Assembly: GCF_014773485.1 (NCBI RefSeq) | Contig: NZ_JACXBP010000007.1 | Location: forward strand, 298,790-362,789 | DNA from: Erwinia aphidicola | GTDB lineage: Bacteria; Pseudomonadota; Gammaproteobacteria; Enterobacterales; Enterobacteriaceae | DNA: 64,000 nucleotides | Direction: 5' to 3' | Shown here: positions 36,908 to 49,043 of the stretch, piece after piece | Numbering within the stretch: the first letter of the stretch is position 1 | How the letters are laid out: each line of letters starts with the position of its first letter | Notes under the pieces: generated by a model | The model's database searches: none | What the model was told of the DNA's origin: nothing | The model's input: the letters and a program-made list of their open reading frames with translations, nothing else | Program-made: the position numbers and the translations under genes

Positions 36908-37046
36908 ATCGGCACCGGGCGACCGGAAAAAATGGCCTTCATCACGATTAGTGCTAATCATCGGCACGGGGCGACCGGAAAAAATGGCCTTCATCACGAT
37001 GGGTGCTAATCATCGGCACGGGGCGACCGGAAAAAATGGTCGCCCC
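36908..37046. repeat. 52-bp tandem repeat after chaA
   Basis: Unit of 52 bp begins ATCGGCACCGGGCGACCGGA at 36908, repeats nearly perfectly at 36960 and starts a third time at 37012, where it switches to GGTCGCCCCCTAC and closes a GGGGCGACC / GGTCGCCCC hairpin. Same core as the other three repeat loci. Confidence 0.88.
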
Positions 37047-37054
37047 CTACAAGC

Positions 37055-37090
37055 GGGCTGACCATTTTTCGGGTCAGCCCTTTGATTTTA
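37055..37090. terminator. Terminator between chaA and hslJ
   Basis: GGGCTGACC (37055-37063) and GGTCAGCCC (37072-37080), 9-bp stem with an 8-nt loop, followed on the plus strand by TTTGATTTT. Between converging genes, probably the chaA terminator and perhaps bidirectional. Confidence 0.65.
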
Positions 37091-37501
37091 TTGTGCCTGA
37101 TACTGCAAAGTATGGCCGCTGCCGGTCAGCGTCAGCGACTGCTCATCCACCTTCACCTCAGCGCCATTCATCAACATCTGCGTTAGCGTCTGCTCCCACT
37201 TGTTCAGATCGGCATTGCTGCACAGCATGCGCGTGGAGGCCAGCTGCGGCACGCTCAGCCGTCCCTGCTCAACTTTGCCCTGGCCGAAGAAACGGTTGCA
37301 CATCACCCCGCTCACCTTCAGCCCTTCACTAAAACCGATCCCCGGCCTGATGCCCTCATGCGGCACGACCGTCTGACCATCCACCACGCTGAGCACAAAC
37401 TGACGATTCGCCAGCTGGCTGGCATCCGTCGGGCTGGTGTTGCTGTGGCTGCAGCCGCTCAGCGCGACAGCACCCAGTAACAGTAAAGTGACTTTTTTCA
37501 T
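37088..37501 (-). CDS. hslJ: META-domain lipoprotein, HslJ
   Basis: 137-residue outer-membrane-associated lipoprotein of the HslJ/META family. Signal with lipobox LSGC (Cys17; MKKVTLLLLGAVALSGC). The mature META domain shows NRQFVLSVVDGQ, PGIGFSEGLKVSGVMCNRFFG and QLASTRMLCSNADLNKWE, with two Cys that probably pair. E. coli HslJ is about 140 residues; a role in heat induction and novobiocin resistance is reported for it, mechanism unknown. Stands alone between chaA and kdsA. Confidence 0.88.
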   Translation of the reverse strand: MKKVTLLLLGAVALSGCSHSNTSPTDASQLANRQFVLSVVDGQTVVPHEGIRPGIGFSEGLKVSGVMCNRFFGQGKVEQGRLSVPQLASTRMLCSNADLNKWEQTLTQMLMNGAEVKVDEQSLTLTGSGHTLQYQAQ

Positions 37502-37569
37502 TATGACTCCTTAAATTGGCAATCCATGTTAACAACTGAGTAAGCCGGTAATAACGGCGCAGGGCGCGG

Positions 37570-37599
37570 AAAAAGAGCGGGCCAGAATATCTGGCCCGC
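37570..37599 (-). terminator. Terminator of the hemA-kdsA operon
   Basis: GCGGGCCAGA (37577-37586) and TCTGGCCCGC (37590-37599): perfect 10-bp stem, 3-nt loop, followed on the minus strand by TCTTTTTC. Lies 14 bp after the kdsA stop. Confidence 0.8.
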
Positions 37600-37613
37600 A
37601 GGAGAAAGGAAGT

Positions 37614-39302
<1,689 letters not shown>

Positions 39303-39306
<4 letters not shown>

Positions 39307-39701
39307 ACAAACCCCAGCAATGGCATTTTAGTGGTGGCTAACTGAACGATGGCCACAAGGGCGATTAACGCCACAATGAACGCTATCCAGCGTACTTTTT
39401 GCGCGCGCGGACGTCGTCCCAGGGCAATAGCGCCCAGCGCGATATAGATGATAACGCCAAACAGCTTCTCAGTCAGCCAATTGCCCTGCGGTGTAAACGG
39501 GTAAAAATGGGTCATCATCACCAGCAGCACGCCAGAAAGCAGCAAAAGCGTGTCGTTAAGATGCGGCACAATACGCACCCAGCGCCGCTGCAGCGTAGCT
39601 GAACCGGTCTGCAACCAGTAAAAGCGCAGCAGAAACATCACTGCCGTTATCGCTACGGTTAACAGATGAAAATTTTTAAGTGGAAGGTACCATGCGGCCA
39701 T
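39303..39701 (-). CDS. sirB2: SirB2 family inner-membrane protein
   Basis: 132-residue membrane protein with four hydrophobic segments (LLTVAITAVMFLLRFY; LLLLSGVLLVMMTHFYPF; IIYIALGAIALG; IAFIVALIALVAIVQLATTK), matching SirB2/YchQ. Small, basic loops, no signal peptide. Encoded between prmC (9 bp) and sirB1 (4-bp overlap), the same order as in E. coli. Function unknown. Confidence 0.9.
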
Positions 39702-39710
39702 AAAAGTTCC

Positions 39711-40547
39711 TTAATTATGCGTTATCTGCCCGAGCGTCACGCGGTCGTTACCACCATAATCCTGACAGGTTTCTACCTGACAGAAGCTGTTTTCGCGCAG
39801 GATTTGCCGCACCGCTTCACCCTGCTGCCAGCCATGTTCCAGCAGCAGCCAGCCGTTATCCGCCAGATATTTCGCAGCCGAAGAGGCAATAGTTTTGATA
39901 TCGGCCAGGCCATGATCGCTCGCCACCAGCGCGCTGGCGGGCTCAAAGCGCACATCGCCCTGCGACAGATGGTGGTCGGCGGCATCGATATAGGGGGGGT
40001 TACTCACGATCAGCTGGAAACGCTGAGCATTCAGCGCCGAAAACCAGTCGCTTTGCAGGAAGCGGGCGTTAGGCAGATTAAGTTTCGCCCCGTTGTGCGT
40101 TGCCAGCGCCACCGCCGCCGCAATGCGGTCCACGCCCGTCACCTGGCAGTCAGCGCGTTCACTGGCCAGCGCCAGCGCAATCGCGCCGGTACCGGTGCCG
40201 AGGTCAAGAATGGCGCACGGGTCGGCAGGAAGCCGGCTTAGCGCCTGCTCAACCAGCACTTCGCTGTCCGGGCGCGGGATCAGGGTGTCGGGCGACACGC
40301 TGAGCGGCAGCGACCAGAACTCACGTTCACCGATCAGGTACGCCACCGGTTCCCCGGCGGCGCGGCGCGCCAGCAGACTCTCCAGCGCGGCCAGCTGGCT
40401 GTCGTCCAGCTGCGCATCGTCAAAAGCGATCAGCCAGGCGCGGGATTTGCCGCTAACCCATGCCAGCAGGATCTCCGCGTCGCGTTTCGGGCTTTCGCTG
40501 CTGCTGAGACGGGCTATCGCCGCTCGCAGCCAGACACGGATTTGCAC
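39711..40547 (-). CDS. prmC: Release-factor glutamine methyltransferase
   Basis: 278-residue SAM-dependent methyltransferase that methylates the Gln of the GGQ motif in RF1 and RF2. SAM-binding motif ILDLGTGTGAIALALASE, catalytic NPPY in VSNPPYID (about residue 182). GTG 40547 overlaps the prfA stop (TAGTG), and the protein from this start aligns with E. coli PrmC from its first residue, so a GTG start by re-initiation is well supported. Its RF1 substrate is encoded just upstream. Confidence 0.95.
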   Translation of the reverse strand: MQIRVWLRAAIARLSSSESPKRDAEILLAWVSGKSRAWLIAFDDAQLDDSQLAALESLLARRAAGEPVAYLIGEREFWSLPLSVSPDTLIPRPDSEVLVEQALSRLPADPCAILDLGTGTGAIALALASERADCQVTGVDRIAAAVALATHNGAKLNLPNARFLQSDWFSALNAQRFQLIVSNPPYIDAADHHLSQGDVRFEPASALVASDHGLADIKTIASSAAKYLADNGWLLLEHGWQQGEAVRQILRENSFCQVETCQDYGGNDRVTLGQITHN

Positions 40548-41629
40548 TACTCGTTCCCGGCAAGTGCAGCCAGCTGATCGGCCTGGTATTCCTGCACAAT
40601 CGGCTCAATCAGCGCGTCCAGCTTGCCTTCCATCGCTTCATCCAGACGGTAAATCGTCAGGTTGATACGGTGATCGGTGACGCGGCCCTGCGGGAAGTTA
40701 TAGGTGCGGTTACGGTCCGAACGGTCGCCGCTGCCGAGCAGATTGCGACGGGTCGAGGACTCTTGCTCCTGCCGGCGCGCCATTTCGGCGGCGCGAATAC
40801 GGGACCCGAGCACGCCGAGCGCCTTGGCTTTGTTTTTATGCTGGGAACGTTCGTCCTGGCACTCCACCACGATGCCGGTTGGCAGGTGGGTAATACGGAT
40901 CGCCGAGTCGGTGGTGTTAACGTGCTGGCCACCCGCCCCCGATGAACGGAAGGTATCAATTTTCAGGTCGGACGGATTAATCTCCGGCAGCTCCGCTTCC
41001 GGCACTTCCGGCAGCACCGCCACGGTACAGGCTGAGGTGTGGATACGCCCCTGAGATTCGGTTTCCGGTACGCGCTGCACGCGGTGACCGCCGGATTCAA
41101 ACTTCAGGCGCCCGTAGGCACCCTCGCCAATCACTTTGGCAATCACCTCTTTGTAGCCGCCGTGCTCGCCTTCGTTGGCGCTCATCACTTCGACACGCCA
41201 GCGGCGCGATTCAGCGTAGCGGCTGTACATGCGGAACAGATCGCCGGCAAAGATCGCCGCTTCGTCACCGCCGGTTCCGGCACGAATTTCCAGATAACAG
41301 TTACGCTCATCATCCGGATCTTTCGGCAGCAGCAGCACCTGCAGCTGCTGCTCCAGCGCTTCGCTGGTGGCACGCGCCTCTTTTAGCTCTTCCTGTGCCA
41401 TCTCACGCATTTCGGCGTCATCCAGCATCATTTCGGCGGTTTCAATGTCTTCCTGGGTTTGCTGCCACTGACGGAAGCACTGACTGACGTCGGTCAGCTG
41501 GGCGTATTCGCGGGATAAAGCGCGGAAACGCTCCTGATCGGCAATCACACCAGCATCGCCCAGCATCGCCTCAACTTCTTCGTGGCGCTCCTGCAAGGCT
41601 TCCAGCTTGGCAACAATAGAAGGCTTCAT
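40547..41629 (-). CDS. prfA: Peptide chain release factor 1
   Basis: 360-residue RF1, terminates translation at UAA and UAG. Same length as E. coli PrfA. Tripeptide anticodon region is PET in [16 protein letters not shown] (E. coli PAT, both fit PxT), and the catalytic GGQ lies in [18 protein letters not shown]-terminal [20 protein letters not shown] is conserved. In operon with hemA (36 bp downstream of it) and prmC. Confidence 0.98.
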   Translation of the reverse strand: MKPSIVAKLEALQERHEEVEAMLGDAGVIADQERFRALSREYAQLTDVSQCFRQWQQTQEDIETAEMMLDDAEMREMAQEELKEARATSEALEQQLQVLLLPKDPDDERNCYLEIRAGTGGDEAAIFAGDLFRMYSRYAESRRWRVEVMSANEGEHGGYKEVIAKVIGEGAYGRLKFESGGHRVQRVPETESQGRIHTSACTVAVLPEVPEAELPEINPSDLKIDTFRSSGAGGQHVNTTDSAIRITHLPTGIVVECQDERSQHKNKAKALGVLGSRIRAAEMARRQEQESSTRRNLLGSGDRSDRNRTYNFPQGRVTDHRINLTIYRLDEAMEGKLDALIEPIVQEYQADQLAALAGNE

Positions 41630-41665
41630 TCGTGTAGTTTTACCTTGTAAATAGAGGTTTAAACG

Positions 41666-42922
41666 CTATTCCAGCCCGAGGCTGTCGCGTAAAATTTGCA
41701 GGCGTTCGCCATCGCCATCGCGGGCGGCCTGCTGAAGAGATTTAGTTGGAGCGTGGATCAGACGGTTGGTCAATTTGTGGGCCAGGTCACGCATCACCGC
41801 TTCGGGGTCTGCACCCTGCTGCAGTGCGGCAAGCGCCCGCGCCTGCAACTCTTCCCTGACCTGCTCTGCCTGCGAACGGTAGTCGCGGATGGTTTCAACG
41901 GCGCTCTGCGCGCGCAGCCAGGACATAAACTCGCTGCTTTCCTGCACCACGATGGTTTCAGCCTGCACCGCAGCCGCCTGGCGCTGGGCCATATTGCTTT
42001 CAATAATCGCCTGCAGGTCATCCACGCTGTACAGATAGGCGTTCGGCAGCTTGCCCACTTCCGGCTCCACGTCACGCGGTACGGCAATATCCACCAGCAG
42101 CATCGGCTGGTTGCGGCGCTGCTTCAGCGCACGCTCCACCATCCCTTTACCGATGATCGGCAGCGGGCTGGCGGTTGAACTGATGATAATGTCGGCTTCT
42201 GCCAGACGTGAATCGATCTCCGCCAAGCCTATCACCTCAGCCCCGACTTCATCCGCCAGCACCTGCGCACGCTCGCGGGTACGGTTAGCGATGATCAACT
42301 TCTTCACCTTGTGCTGATGCAGATGGCGCGCGGCCAGCTCGATAGTCTCGCCCGCTCCGACCATCAGCACGGTAACGGTCGACAGCGATTCGAAGATCTG
42401 GCGCGCCAGGGTACAGGCGGCAAACGCGACCGATACCGCACTGGCACCGATTTCAGTTTCGGTGCGCACGCGTTTGGCGACGGAGAAGGTTTTCTGGAAC
42501 ATGCGCTCCAGTTCGCTGGAGAGCGAATGGCCGCGCTGGGAGTCGGCAAAGGCTTTTTTCACCTGGCCTAAAATCTGCGGTTCACCGAGCACCAGCGAAT
42601 CCAGGCCGCTGGCAACGCGCATCAGATGGCTGACCGCTTCGTCACCCTGATGCCAGTAGAGGCTTTTACGCACCTCTTCAACGCTCAGATGATGGTAATC
42701 ACAAAGCCACGAGACCAGCTGCTCCTGCAGATTTTCCTGCTGCTCAACGCTCAGGTACAACTCGGTACGGTTACAGGTAGACAGCACAACGCCGCCCTGA
42801 ACCAGCGGCTGTGCCAGCAGGCTGTTAAGCGCCTGATCCAGCGTGTCCGGCGAGAACGTAACGCGTTCGCGCAGAGCCACAGGTGCCGTTTTGTGATTGA
42901 TGCCGAGTGCCAGTAACGTCAT
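41666..42922 (-). CDS. hemA: Glutamyl-tRNA reductase
   Basis: 418-residue enzyme, first step of the C5 haem pathway: reduces glutamyl-tRNA to glutamate-1-semialdehyde with NADPH. ATG 42922 ([20 protein letters not shown]) matches E. coli; the eight extra upstream codons are not conserved. Catalytic Cys50 in [17 protein letters not shown]-binding [17 protein letters not shown]; the C-terminal helical dimer spine ends at LRDSLGLE. The N-terminal Thr-Leu-Leu rule that governs Lon/ClpA turnover of HemA is preserved in sequence. Heads the hemA-prfA-prmC-sirB2-sirB1-kdsA operon, divergent from lolB. Confidence 0.97.
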   Translation of the reverse strand: MTLLALGINHKTAPVALRERVTFSPDTLDQALNSLLAQPLVQGGVVLSTCNRTELYLSVEQQENLQEQLVSWLCDYHHLSVEEVRKSLYWHQGDEAVSHLMRVASGLDSLVLGEPQILGQVKKAFADSQRGHSLSSELERMFQKTFSVAKRVRTETEIGASAVSVAFAACTLARQIFESLSTVTVLMVGAGETIELAARHLHQHKVKKLIIANRTRERAQVLADEVGAEVIGLAEIDSRLAEADIIISSTASPLPIIGKGMVERALKQRRNQPMLLVDIAVPRDVEPEVGKLPNAYLYSVDDLQAIIESNMAQRQAAAVQAETIVVQESSEFMSWLRAQSAVETIRDYRSQAEQVREELQARALAALQQGADPEAVMRDLAHKLTNRLIHAPTKSLQQAARDGDGERLQILRDSLGLE

Positions 42923-43148
42923 GGTGCGAGGTTGGGTTAATCCCACAGTTGTCAGGGTTTTGTGAGGCGCATTCTACAAGATGAGCGAGATCAATAAAAG
43001 TGATGGTTCACCTATCCCTGTAACAAGTTATACCGACAACAGGTCAAATGAGACAATTTGAGCATTGACGCGGCCCGGTTAGCTGGTTAGCGTGAGCGGT
43101 TGATTGCGGCAAGTATGCCCGAACCCCGTCTGAGGAGCTGACCTGATT

Positions 43149-43775
43149 ATGCTATCGCCAAACCGCCGCCTGCTGCGGCTTATCCCCCTTGCCAGCCTGC
43201 TGTTAACCGCCTGCGTTACGCCCACCAAGCCACAGGGGCCGGGCAAGAGCGCCGATACGCCGCAGTGGCGTGAGCATCAGCAGTCGGTGGAAAAGATCAC
43301 CCAGTATCAGACTCGTGGCGCGTTCGCCTACCTCTCCGATCGGCAAAAAGTGTATGCGCGCTTTAACTGGCAGCAGACCGCACCAGACCGCTATCGCCTG
43401 CTGTTAACCAATCCGCTCGGCAGCACCGAGCTGCAGCTGGACCAGCAGGGCCAGACCGCACAAATTGTTGATAATAAGGGCAAGCGCTACGTCAGTAACG
43501 ATGCCGCGAAGATGATCTCCCAGCTGACCGGTATGAGCATTCCGCTGGATAACCTGCGTCAGTGGATGGTCGGCCTGCCGGGCGACGCCACCGATTATCA
43601 GCTTGACGAGCAGTACCGCCTGCGCGAACTGAACTACAGCCAGGACGGCAAGCAGTGGCACGTGACCTACCAGGGTTATGACAGCAAGCTCAATCCACAG
43701 CTGCCATCCAATCTCGAACTGCGTGAAGGCAGCCAGCGCATCAAACTGAAGATGGACAGCTGGACGGTAAAATGA
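43149..43775 (+). CDS. lolB: Outer-membrane lipoprotein receptor LolB
   Basis: 208-residue lipoprotein that receives lipoproteins from LolA and inserts them in the outer membrane. Signal with lipobox LTAC (Cys22; [13 protein letters not shown]). Mature part shows [42 protein letters not shown] and [20 protein letters not shown]. Divergent from hemA and overlapping ispE by four bases, as in E. coli. Confidence 0.96.
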   Translation: MLSPNRRLLRLIPLASLLLTACVTPTKPQGPGKSADTPQWREHQQSVEKITQYQTRGAFAYLSDRQKVYARFNWQQTAPDRYRLLLTNPLGSTELQLDQQGQTAQIVDNKGKRYVSNDAAKMISQLTGMSIPLDNLRQWMVGLPGDATDYQLDEQYRLRELNYSQDGKQWHVTYQGYDSKLNPQLPSNLELREGSQRIKLKMDSWTVK

Positions 43776-44635
43776 TCACAACCTGGCCTGCCCCGGCAAA
43801 GCTGAATTTATTTCTCTACATCACTGGCCGCCGCGCCGACGGCTACCATAATCTACAAACGCTGTTTCAGTTTCTCGATTACGGCGACACGCTGACCATT
43901 GAAGTGGACGACAGCGGCGAGATTACGCTGCTGACGCCGGTGGCGGGCGTGCCGGATGCGCAGAACCTGATTGTGCGCGCCGCAGCGCTGCTGCGCGAGC
44001 GGGCGGCCGCTCTCGGTTCCCTGCCCGATGCTGCCGGGGCGAAAATTGCCATTGAGAAGCGCTTACCGATGGGTGGCGGTTTGGGCGGCGGTTCCTCAAA
44101 CGCCGCCACGGTGCTGGTGGCGCTTAACCACCTGTGGCAAACCGGGCTGAGCCTGGGGCAGCTGGCAGAGCTTGGCCTTCAGCTTGGCGCCGACGTGCCG
44201 GTGTTTGTTCACGGCTTCGCTGCCTTTGCCGAAGGTGTGGGTGAGCAGCTGACCCCGGTTAACCCGGCGGAGAAGTGGTATCTGGTGATGCACCCTGGGG
44301 TGAGCATTGCCACCCCGCTCGTTTTCAACGATCCGGAGCTGACCCGCGACACGCCAGCAAGGGAAATCAGCCAGTTATTAAGCACCGAATTCCATAATGA
44401 TTGTGAACCTGTCGTAAGAAATCGTTTTCGCGAGGTTGAACAGCTTGTTTCCTGGCTGCTAGAATACGCGCCGTCGCGCCTGACTGGAACGGGTGCTTGT
44501 GTGTTTGCAGAATTCGACACCGAGTCCGCCGCCCGCCAGGTGCTTGAGCTGGCCCCGAAAAATCTGCAGGGGTTTGTTGCGCGAGGTGTTAATATCTCGC
44601 CGCTACACCGCAGACTTTCAGGGCAATTGAGTTGA
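43772..44635 (+). CDS. ispE: 4-diphosphocytidyl-2-C-methyl-D-erythritol kinase
   Basis: 287-residue GHMP kinase of the non-mevalonate isoprenoid pathway. ATP-binding loop [18 protein letters not shown]-terminal [22 protein letters not shown] with the catalytic Lys, and C-terminal [12 protein letters not shown]. Stop is followed by a 258-bp leader to prs that carries a repeat element. Conserved lolB-ispE-prs order. Confidence 0.97.
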   Translation: MITTWPAPAKLNLFLYITGRRADGYHNLQTLFQFLDYGDTLTIEVDDSGEITLLTPVAGVPDAQNLIVRAAALLRERAAALGSLPDAAGAKIAIEKRLPMGGGLGGGSSNAATVLVALNHLWQTGLSLGQLAELGLQLGADVPVFVHGFAAFAEGVGEQLTPVNPAEKWYLVMHPGVSIATPLVFNDPELTRDTPAREISQLLSTEFHNDCEPVVRNRFREVEQLVSWLLEYAPSRLTGTGACVFAEFDTESAARQVLELAPKNLQGFVARGVNISPLHRRLSGQLS

Positions 44636-44679
44636 TGTGACAGTGTCACTCTGTTCCAGACGCTGCACTACTGCTCTTA

Positions 44680-44807
44680 TTTAACCCAAATAATTGGCGT
44701 TGTAGCAAGGCGGCAAGTGTTTGAGTTCCCGTGAGCTTACCCAGGTAAGTGACCGGGGCGATGACGCGCAGCCAACGCCGCTACGGCGTCAAGAATGTAG
44801 GGTTAAA
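44680..44807. repeat. 128-bp MITE-like repeat between ispE and prs
   Basis: The element is bounded by the inverted ends TTTAACCC (44680-44687) and GGGTTAAA (44800-44807) and has internal dyads such as CTTACCCAGGTAAG and GCCGCTACGGC. Its body (CAAGGCGGCAAGTG, GAGCTTACCCAGGTAAGTGA, CGCAGCCAACGCCGC) is recognisable as a widespread Enterobacterales intergenic repeat. It lies in the prs leader and will form RNA structure ahead of the gene. Confidence 0.75.
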
Positions 44808-44827
44808 ACACCCGTATGAAAGCATAA

Positions 44828-45841
<1,014 letters not shown>

Positions 45842-45854
45842 TTCCGGTGTGCTA

Positions 45855-45921
45855 CGGATGGGCCGACCAGAAAAGCGGTCGGCCCCTACTGTAGGGGTTG
45901 ACCTTCTTTTGCGGTCAACCC
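45855..45921. repeat. Intergenic repeat after prs, two inverted units
   Basis: GGGCCGACC-AGAAAAGC-GGTCGGCCC followed by CTACTGTAG and GGGTTGACC-TTCTTTTGC-GGTCAACCC. Each unit is a hairpin of about 9 bp, and the two are arranged head to head around CCTAC/GTAGG. Same family as the repeats at 6904, 27899 and 37012. Confidence 0.85.
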
Positions 45922-45925
45922 GAAC

Positions 45926-45957
45926 AAAAAGGGACAGAGGCTCATCTGTCCCTTTTT
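45926..45957. terminator. Bidirectional terminator between prs and the LysR gene
   Basis: Perfect 13-bp inverted repeat AAAAAGGGACAGA / TCTGTCCCTTTTT with a 6-nt loop; T-runs on both strands. Its right arm overlaps the stop codon of the LysR gene (45956-45958). Confidence 0.9.
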
Positions 45958-46855
45958 ATTTGCGCAGCGCAATGTGTTCCGCCAGGTAGTCAATCAGTAC
46001 TCGCAGCTTGGGCAGCAGGTGGCGATTGCCCGGCCACAAAAGAGAAAACTGCCCGCCATGGCCGATCTCCCCCTCCAGCACGCTCTGCAGCTCTCCGCTC
46101 TCCAGATACTCCTGCACCGCAAAATCCGGGACATAAATCAGCCCTAAACCGCGTCGCGTGGCGGATATCTGCGCCTCCAGATTGTTAAACACCAGCGGGC
46201 CATTAAGCGATAGCGCCTGGGGATCGACGCCGTTAAACTGCCACGGCTGCAGCTGACCGCTGCCGGAAAAACGGTACAGCAGGCAGGCATGCTGGCTCAG
46301 CTCTGCTACCGTCTGCGGCGTGCCGTGCTGCTGAAAATAGCCCGCGGAGCCAACCAGACGAAACTGAAAGCCGCCCAGCCGCCGCGCCTTGAGGCGCGAA
46401 TCGGCAAACTCGCCGCTGCGCAGCACCGCATCATAGCCCTCACCAATCACGTCCACCAGGCGGTCATTGAAATCGAGGTCCAGTTCAATTTCGGGATAGC
46501 GGGCGGTGAACCCCGGCAGCAGCGGCAGCAGCAGGCGGTAGCCGATGGCCGGAAAGCTCAGGCGCAGCCGCCCGCGCGGGGCCGCCATCAGGCGGGAAAG
46601 CTCCTGTTGCGCCTCTTCCAGCTCCATCACTATGCGCTGGCTGCGTTCAAAGAACAGCGCGCCCTCTTCAGTCAGGCTCAGGCTGCGCGTGCTGCGGTTA
46701 AACAGGCTGACGCCGAGGCTGGCTTCCAGCCGCGCCACGCTTTTGCCGATAGCAGAGGCCGAAACCCCCAGCCTTTCGGCGGCGGCGACAAAGCTTCCCA
46801 GCTGCGCGGCTTTCACAAACGCGCTCAGCCCGCTTAAACTCTCCACGCTGCTCAT
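45956..46855 (-). CDS. LysR-family transcriptional regulator
   Basis: 299 residues from ATG 46855 (MSSVESLSGLSAFVKAAQLG); the longer frame from 46957 has no family similarity. Winged HTH in residues about 8-65 (SFVAAAERLGVSASAIGKSVARLEASLGVSLFNRSTRSLSLTEEG), then a LysR substrate-binding domain (GRLRLSFPAIGYRLLLPLLP; FNDRLVDVIGEGYDAVLRSG). Divergent from an MFS exporter gene with about 100 bp between the two starts, so it probably controls that gene. The inducer is unknown. Confidence 0.9.
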   Translation of the reverse strand: MSSVESLSGLSAFVKAAQLGSFVAAAERLGVSASAIGKSVARLEASLGVSLFNRSTRSLSLTEEGALFFERSQRIVMELEEAQQELSRLMAAPRGRLRLSFPAIGYRLLLPLLPGFTARYPEIELDLDFNDRLVDVIGEGYDAVLRSGEFADSRLKARRLGGFQFRLVGSAGYFQQHGTPQTVAELSQHACLLYRFSGSGQLQPWQFNGVDPQALSLNGPLVFNNLEAQISATRRGLGLIYVPDFAVQEYLESGELQSVLEGEIGHGGQFSLLWPGNRHLLPKLRVLIDYLAEHIALRK

Positions 46856-46956
46856 TCGCGACTTTTTGTCCTTTATCTGCGGCCTGATGGCCTGTTTATC
46901 GTGGCGTGACGCCAATTTATCCTGCTTTCTTTCCTGTTGAAAGCGGAGAGTCCACA

Positions 46957-48408
46957 ATGAGTTCCCTGATCCTCACGGCACCAGGCAGCAGCTGGAGTGT
47001 TTTTGCCGTCTGCAGCGCCGCCCTGATGTTACCGCTCAGCTTCTCCGCCGGGGTGATTGCCACCCCAGCGATTGCCCAGCATCCCGGAGGGTCTGCACTG
47101 GCCCTGAGCTGGATTACCAATGCCTTCCTGCTCAGTTTCGGCAGCCTGCTGATGGCCGCAGGCACGCTGGCGGACCGTTTTGGCCGCAAGCGGCTGTTTA
47201 TCAGCGGCGTCAGCGCCTTTACCCTGCTGTCAATGCTCACCGCCTGGGTGCCTTCGGTGGTGTGGCTGGACGTGGTGCGCGCCCTTCAGGGTGCCGCCGC
47301 CGCCGCGGCACTGGCCGGAGGCGCCGCCGCGCTGGCCAATGCCTTTGAGGGACAACGGCGCGCCCGCGCCTTCAGCCTGCTCGGCACCAGCTTTGGCGTT
47401 GGCCTTGCCGCCGGACCGGTGATCGCCGGGATGCTGATGCAGATTGCCGGCTGGCACAGCGTTTTTCTCTGCTGCGCCCTGTTTGGCATAGTGGCTCTGA
47501 TTGCCGGCGGGCTTACGCTGCCGGAGTCGCGCAACCCGGATGCCGGCGCGCTCGACTGGCCGGGGGTTATCAGCTTCAGTACCACCCTGTCGCTGTTTAC
47601 CTGGGGCATGCTGCAGCTGGCCGACAGCGGCGGCGACCGCCTGTCGGTTGCGCTGCTGCTGGCTTCCCTGCTGGCGGGCGGGCTGTTTGTGTGGATCGAA
47701 CGGCGCAGCGCCGGGCCGATGCTCGATCTCACCCTGTTTCGCTACGGCCGTTTTGTCGGGGTACAGCTGCTGCCGGTAGCCACCTGCTACTGCTTTGTGG
47801 TGCTGCTGGTGCTGCTGCCGCTGCGTTTTATGGGATTCTATGGCTACAGCGCGCTGACCACCGGACTGCTGATGCTGGCGCTGTCGCTGCCGATGCTGAT
47901 TGTCCCCTCTCTGGCGGTGGCGCTGACGCGCCGTTTCCATCCTGGTGCCGTCAGCGCGGCGGGCCTGCTGCTGGCCGCCGCAGGAATTGGCCTGCTGAGC
48001 CAGTTTTCTCCCACCGCTTCCCTGCCCATCACGCTGCTGGCGATGGCGATGGTGGGCTGCGGCACCGGGCTGCCCTGGGGGCTGATGGATAATCTGTCGG
48101 TCAGCGTGGTGCCGCCGCAGCGTGCCGGAATGGCGACCGGCATCTTTAGCACCGTGCGCGTGGCGGGAGAAGGTGTCGCGCTGGCAAGCGTTGCCAGCCT
48201 GTTCAGCCAGCTGCTCAGCTGGCAGCTCACGGCGCATAACCAACCGGCAGCGCTCGCCGGGCAGCTGGCGAGCTATCATCTGGTGGATCCACGACTGTTG
48301 GGGCTGGCGGAACAGGCTTTTCAGCAGTTATTACTGGTACTGATGGCGATGACGCTGCTGTGCGCGGCAGCCATCTGGCGCTGCCTGGTGACGCCGGACA
48401 GGAAGTGA
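46957..48408 (+). CDS. MFS exporter, DHA2-like (14 membrane segments)
   Basis: 483-residue major facilitator. ATG 46957 (MSSLILTAPGSSWSV) has GGAGAG nine bases upstream. About 14 hydrophobic segments, MFS motif A as MAAGTLADRFGRKRLFISG, and the DHA2 hallmark region in segment 5, GTSFGVGLAAGPVIAGMLM. Likely a drug or metabolite proton antiporter paired with the divergent LysR regulator. Substrate unknown; position in the prs-ychH gap is an insertion relative to E. coli. Confidence 0.88.
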   Translation: MSSLILTAPGSSWSVFAVCSAALMLPLSFSAGVIATPAIAQHPGGSALALSWITNAFLLSFGSLLMAAGTLADRFGRKRLFISGVSAFTLLSMLTAWVPSVVWLDVVRALQGAAAAAALAGGAAALANAFEGQRRARAFSLLGTSFGVGLAAGPVIAGMLMQIAGWHSVFLCCALFGIVALIAGGLTLPESRNPDAGALDWPGVISFSTTLSLFTWGMLQLADSGGDRLSVALLLASLLAGGLFVWIERRSAGPMLDLTLFRYGRFVGVQLLPVATCYCFVVLLVLLPLRFMGFYGYSALTTGLLMLALSLPMLIVPSLAVALTRRFHPGAVSAAGLLLAAAGIGLLSQFSPTASLPITLLAMAMVGCGTGLPWGLMDNLSVSVVPPQRAGMATGIFSTVRVAGEGVALASVASLFSQLLSWQLTAHNQPAALAGQLASYHLVDPRLLGLAEQAFQQLLLVLMAMTLLCAAAIWRCLVTPDRK

Positions 48409-48481
48409 TCAAGCGGAGCAAACAGTAACGCCCGGCTGGCGGGCGTTGATTGCGCTAAGAGGGTAATAGCAGCGCGGAAAT

Positions 48482-48769
48482 TTAAGACTGGCTGTTGTGC
48501 TGGCTGCTGCCGTGACGGCAGCGTTTGTCGCCGCAGTGGCGCACCCAGTAATAGCGGTCGGCGATCTTTTCCCGCCCGCTCACTCTGGCCCCCACCAGCC
48601 ACAGCAACGCACCGATAAAGATGCTGAAAATCGCCCCATGCACCATATACTCAGGCAGATTGAGCTGAGGCAGCTGGTTGAGAACTGAATAACCCACGCC
48701 GCCGACCATCACCACTAAACCGAGTACCATCAGGGCATTACCCATCACATGTGAATGTTTACGTTTCAT
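48482..48769 (-). CDS. ychH: YchH family small membrane protein (DUF2583)
   Basis: 95-residue inner-membrane protein with two hydrophobic segments (NALMVLGLVVMVGGVGYSVL; GAIFSIFIGALLWLVGARV). Start 48769 (MKRKHSHVMGNALMVLGL) agrees with E. coli YchH; WVRHCGDKRCRHGSS is the conserved tail. E. coli ychH responds to stress and catabolite control. Same place as in E. coli, beside pth. Confidence 0.93.
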   Translation of the reverse strand: MKRKHSHVMGNALMVLGLVVMVGGVGYSVLNQLPQLNLPEYMVHGAIFSIFIGALLWLVGARVSGREKIADRYYWVRHCGDKRCRHGSSQHNSQS

Positions 48770-49043
48770 TGCGCACCTCCGGACAGTATTGAAAAGGCAA
48801 ATTCCATTGCCAGATGCGCTTAGTGTAGGCAATCAACAGCTGCTCTGATGAGTTGGCGATCACATTTATTGCTTATGCTTTGACAAAACTTTACGTCTAA
48901 CGGCCTGTTTTTATATAGAAAATGTATTATCACGCCTGTCAACTATCGTGACATGGCTCACCTTTTTACGCAGATCTTTGAGTTCTCGCAACGGCTTGCG
49001 TAAACTAGCCGCTTTCCCCCGTACGCTTCAGGAAACACCACAC

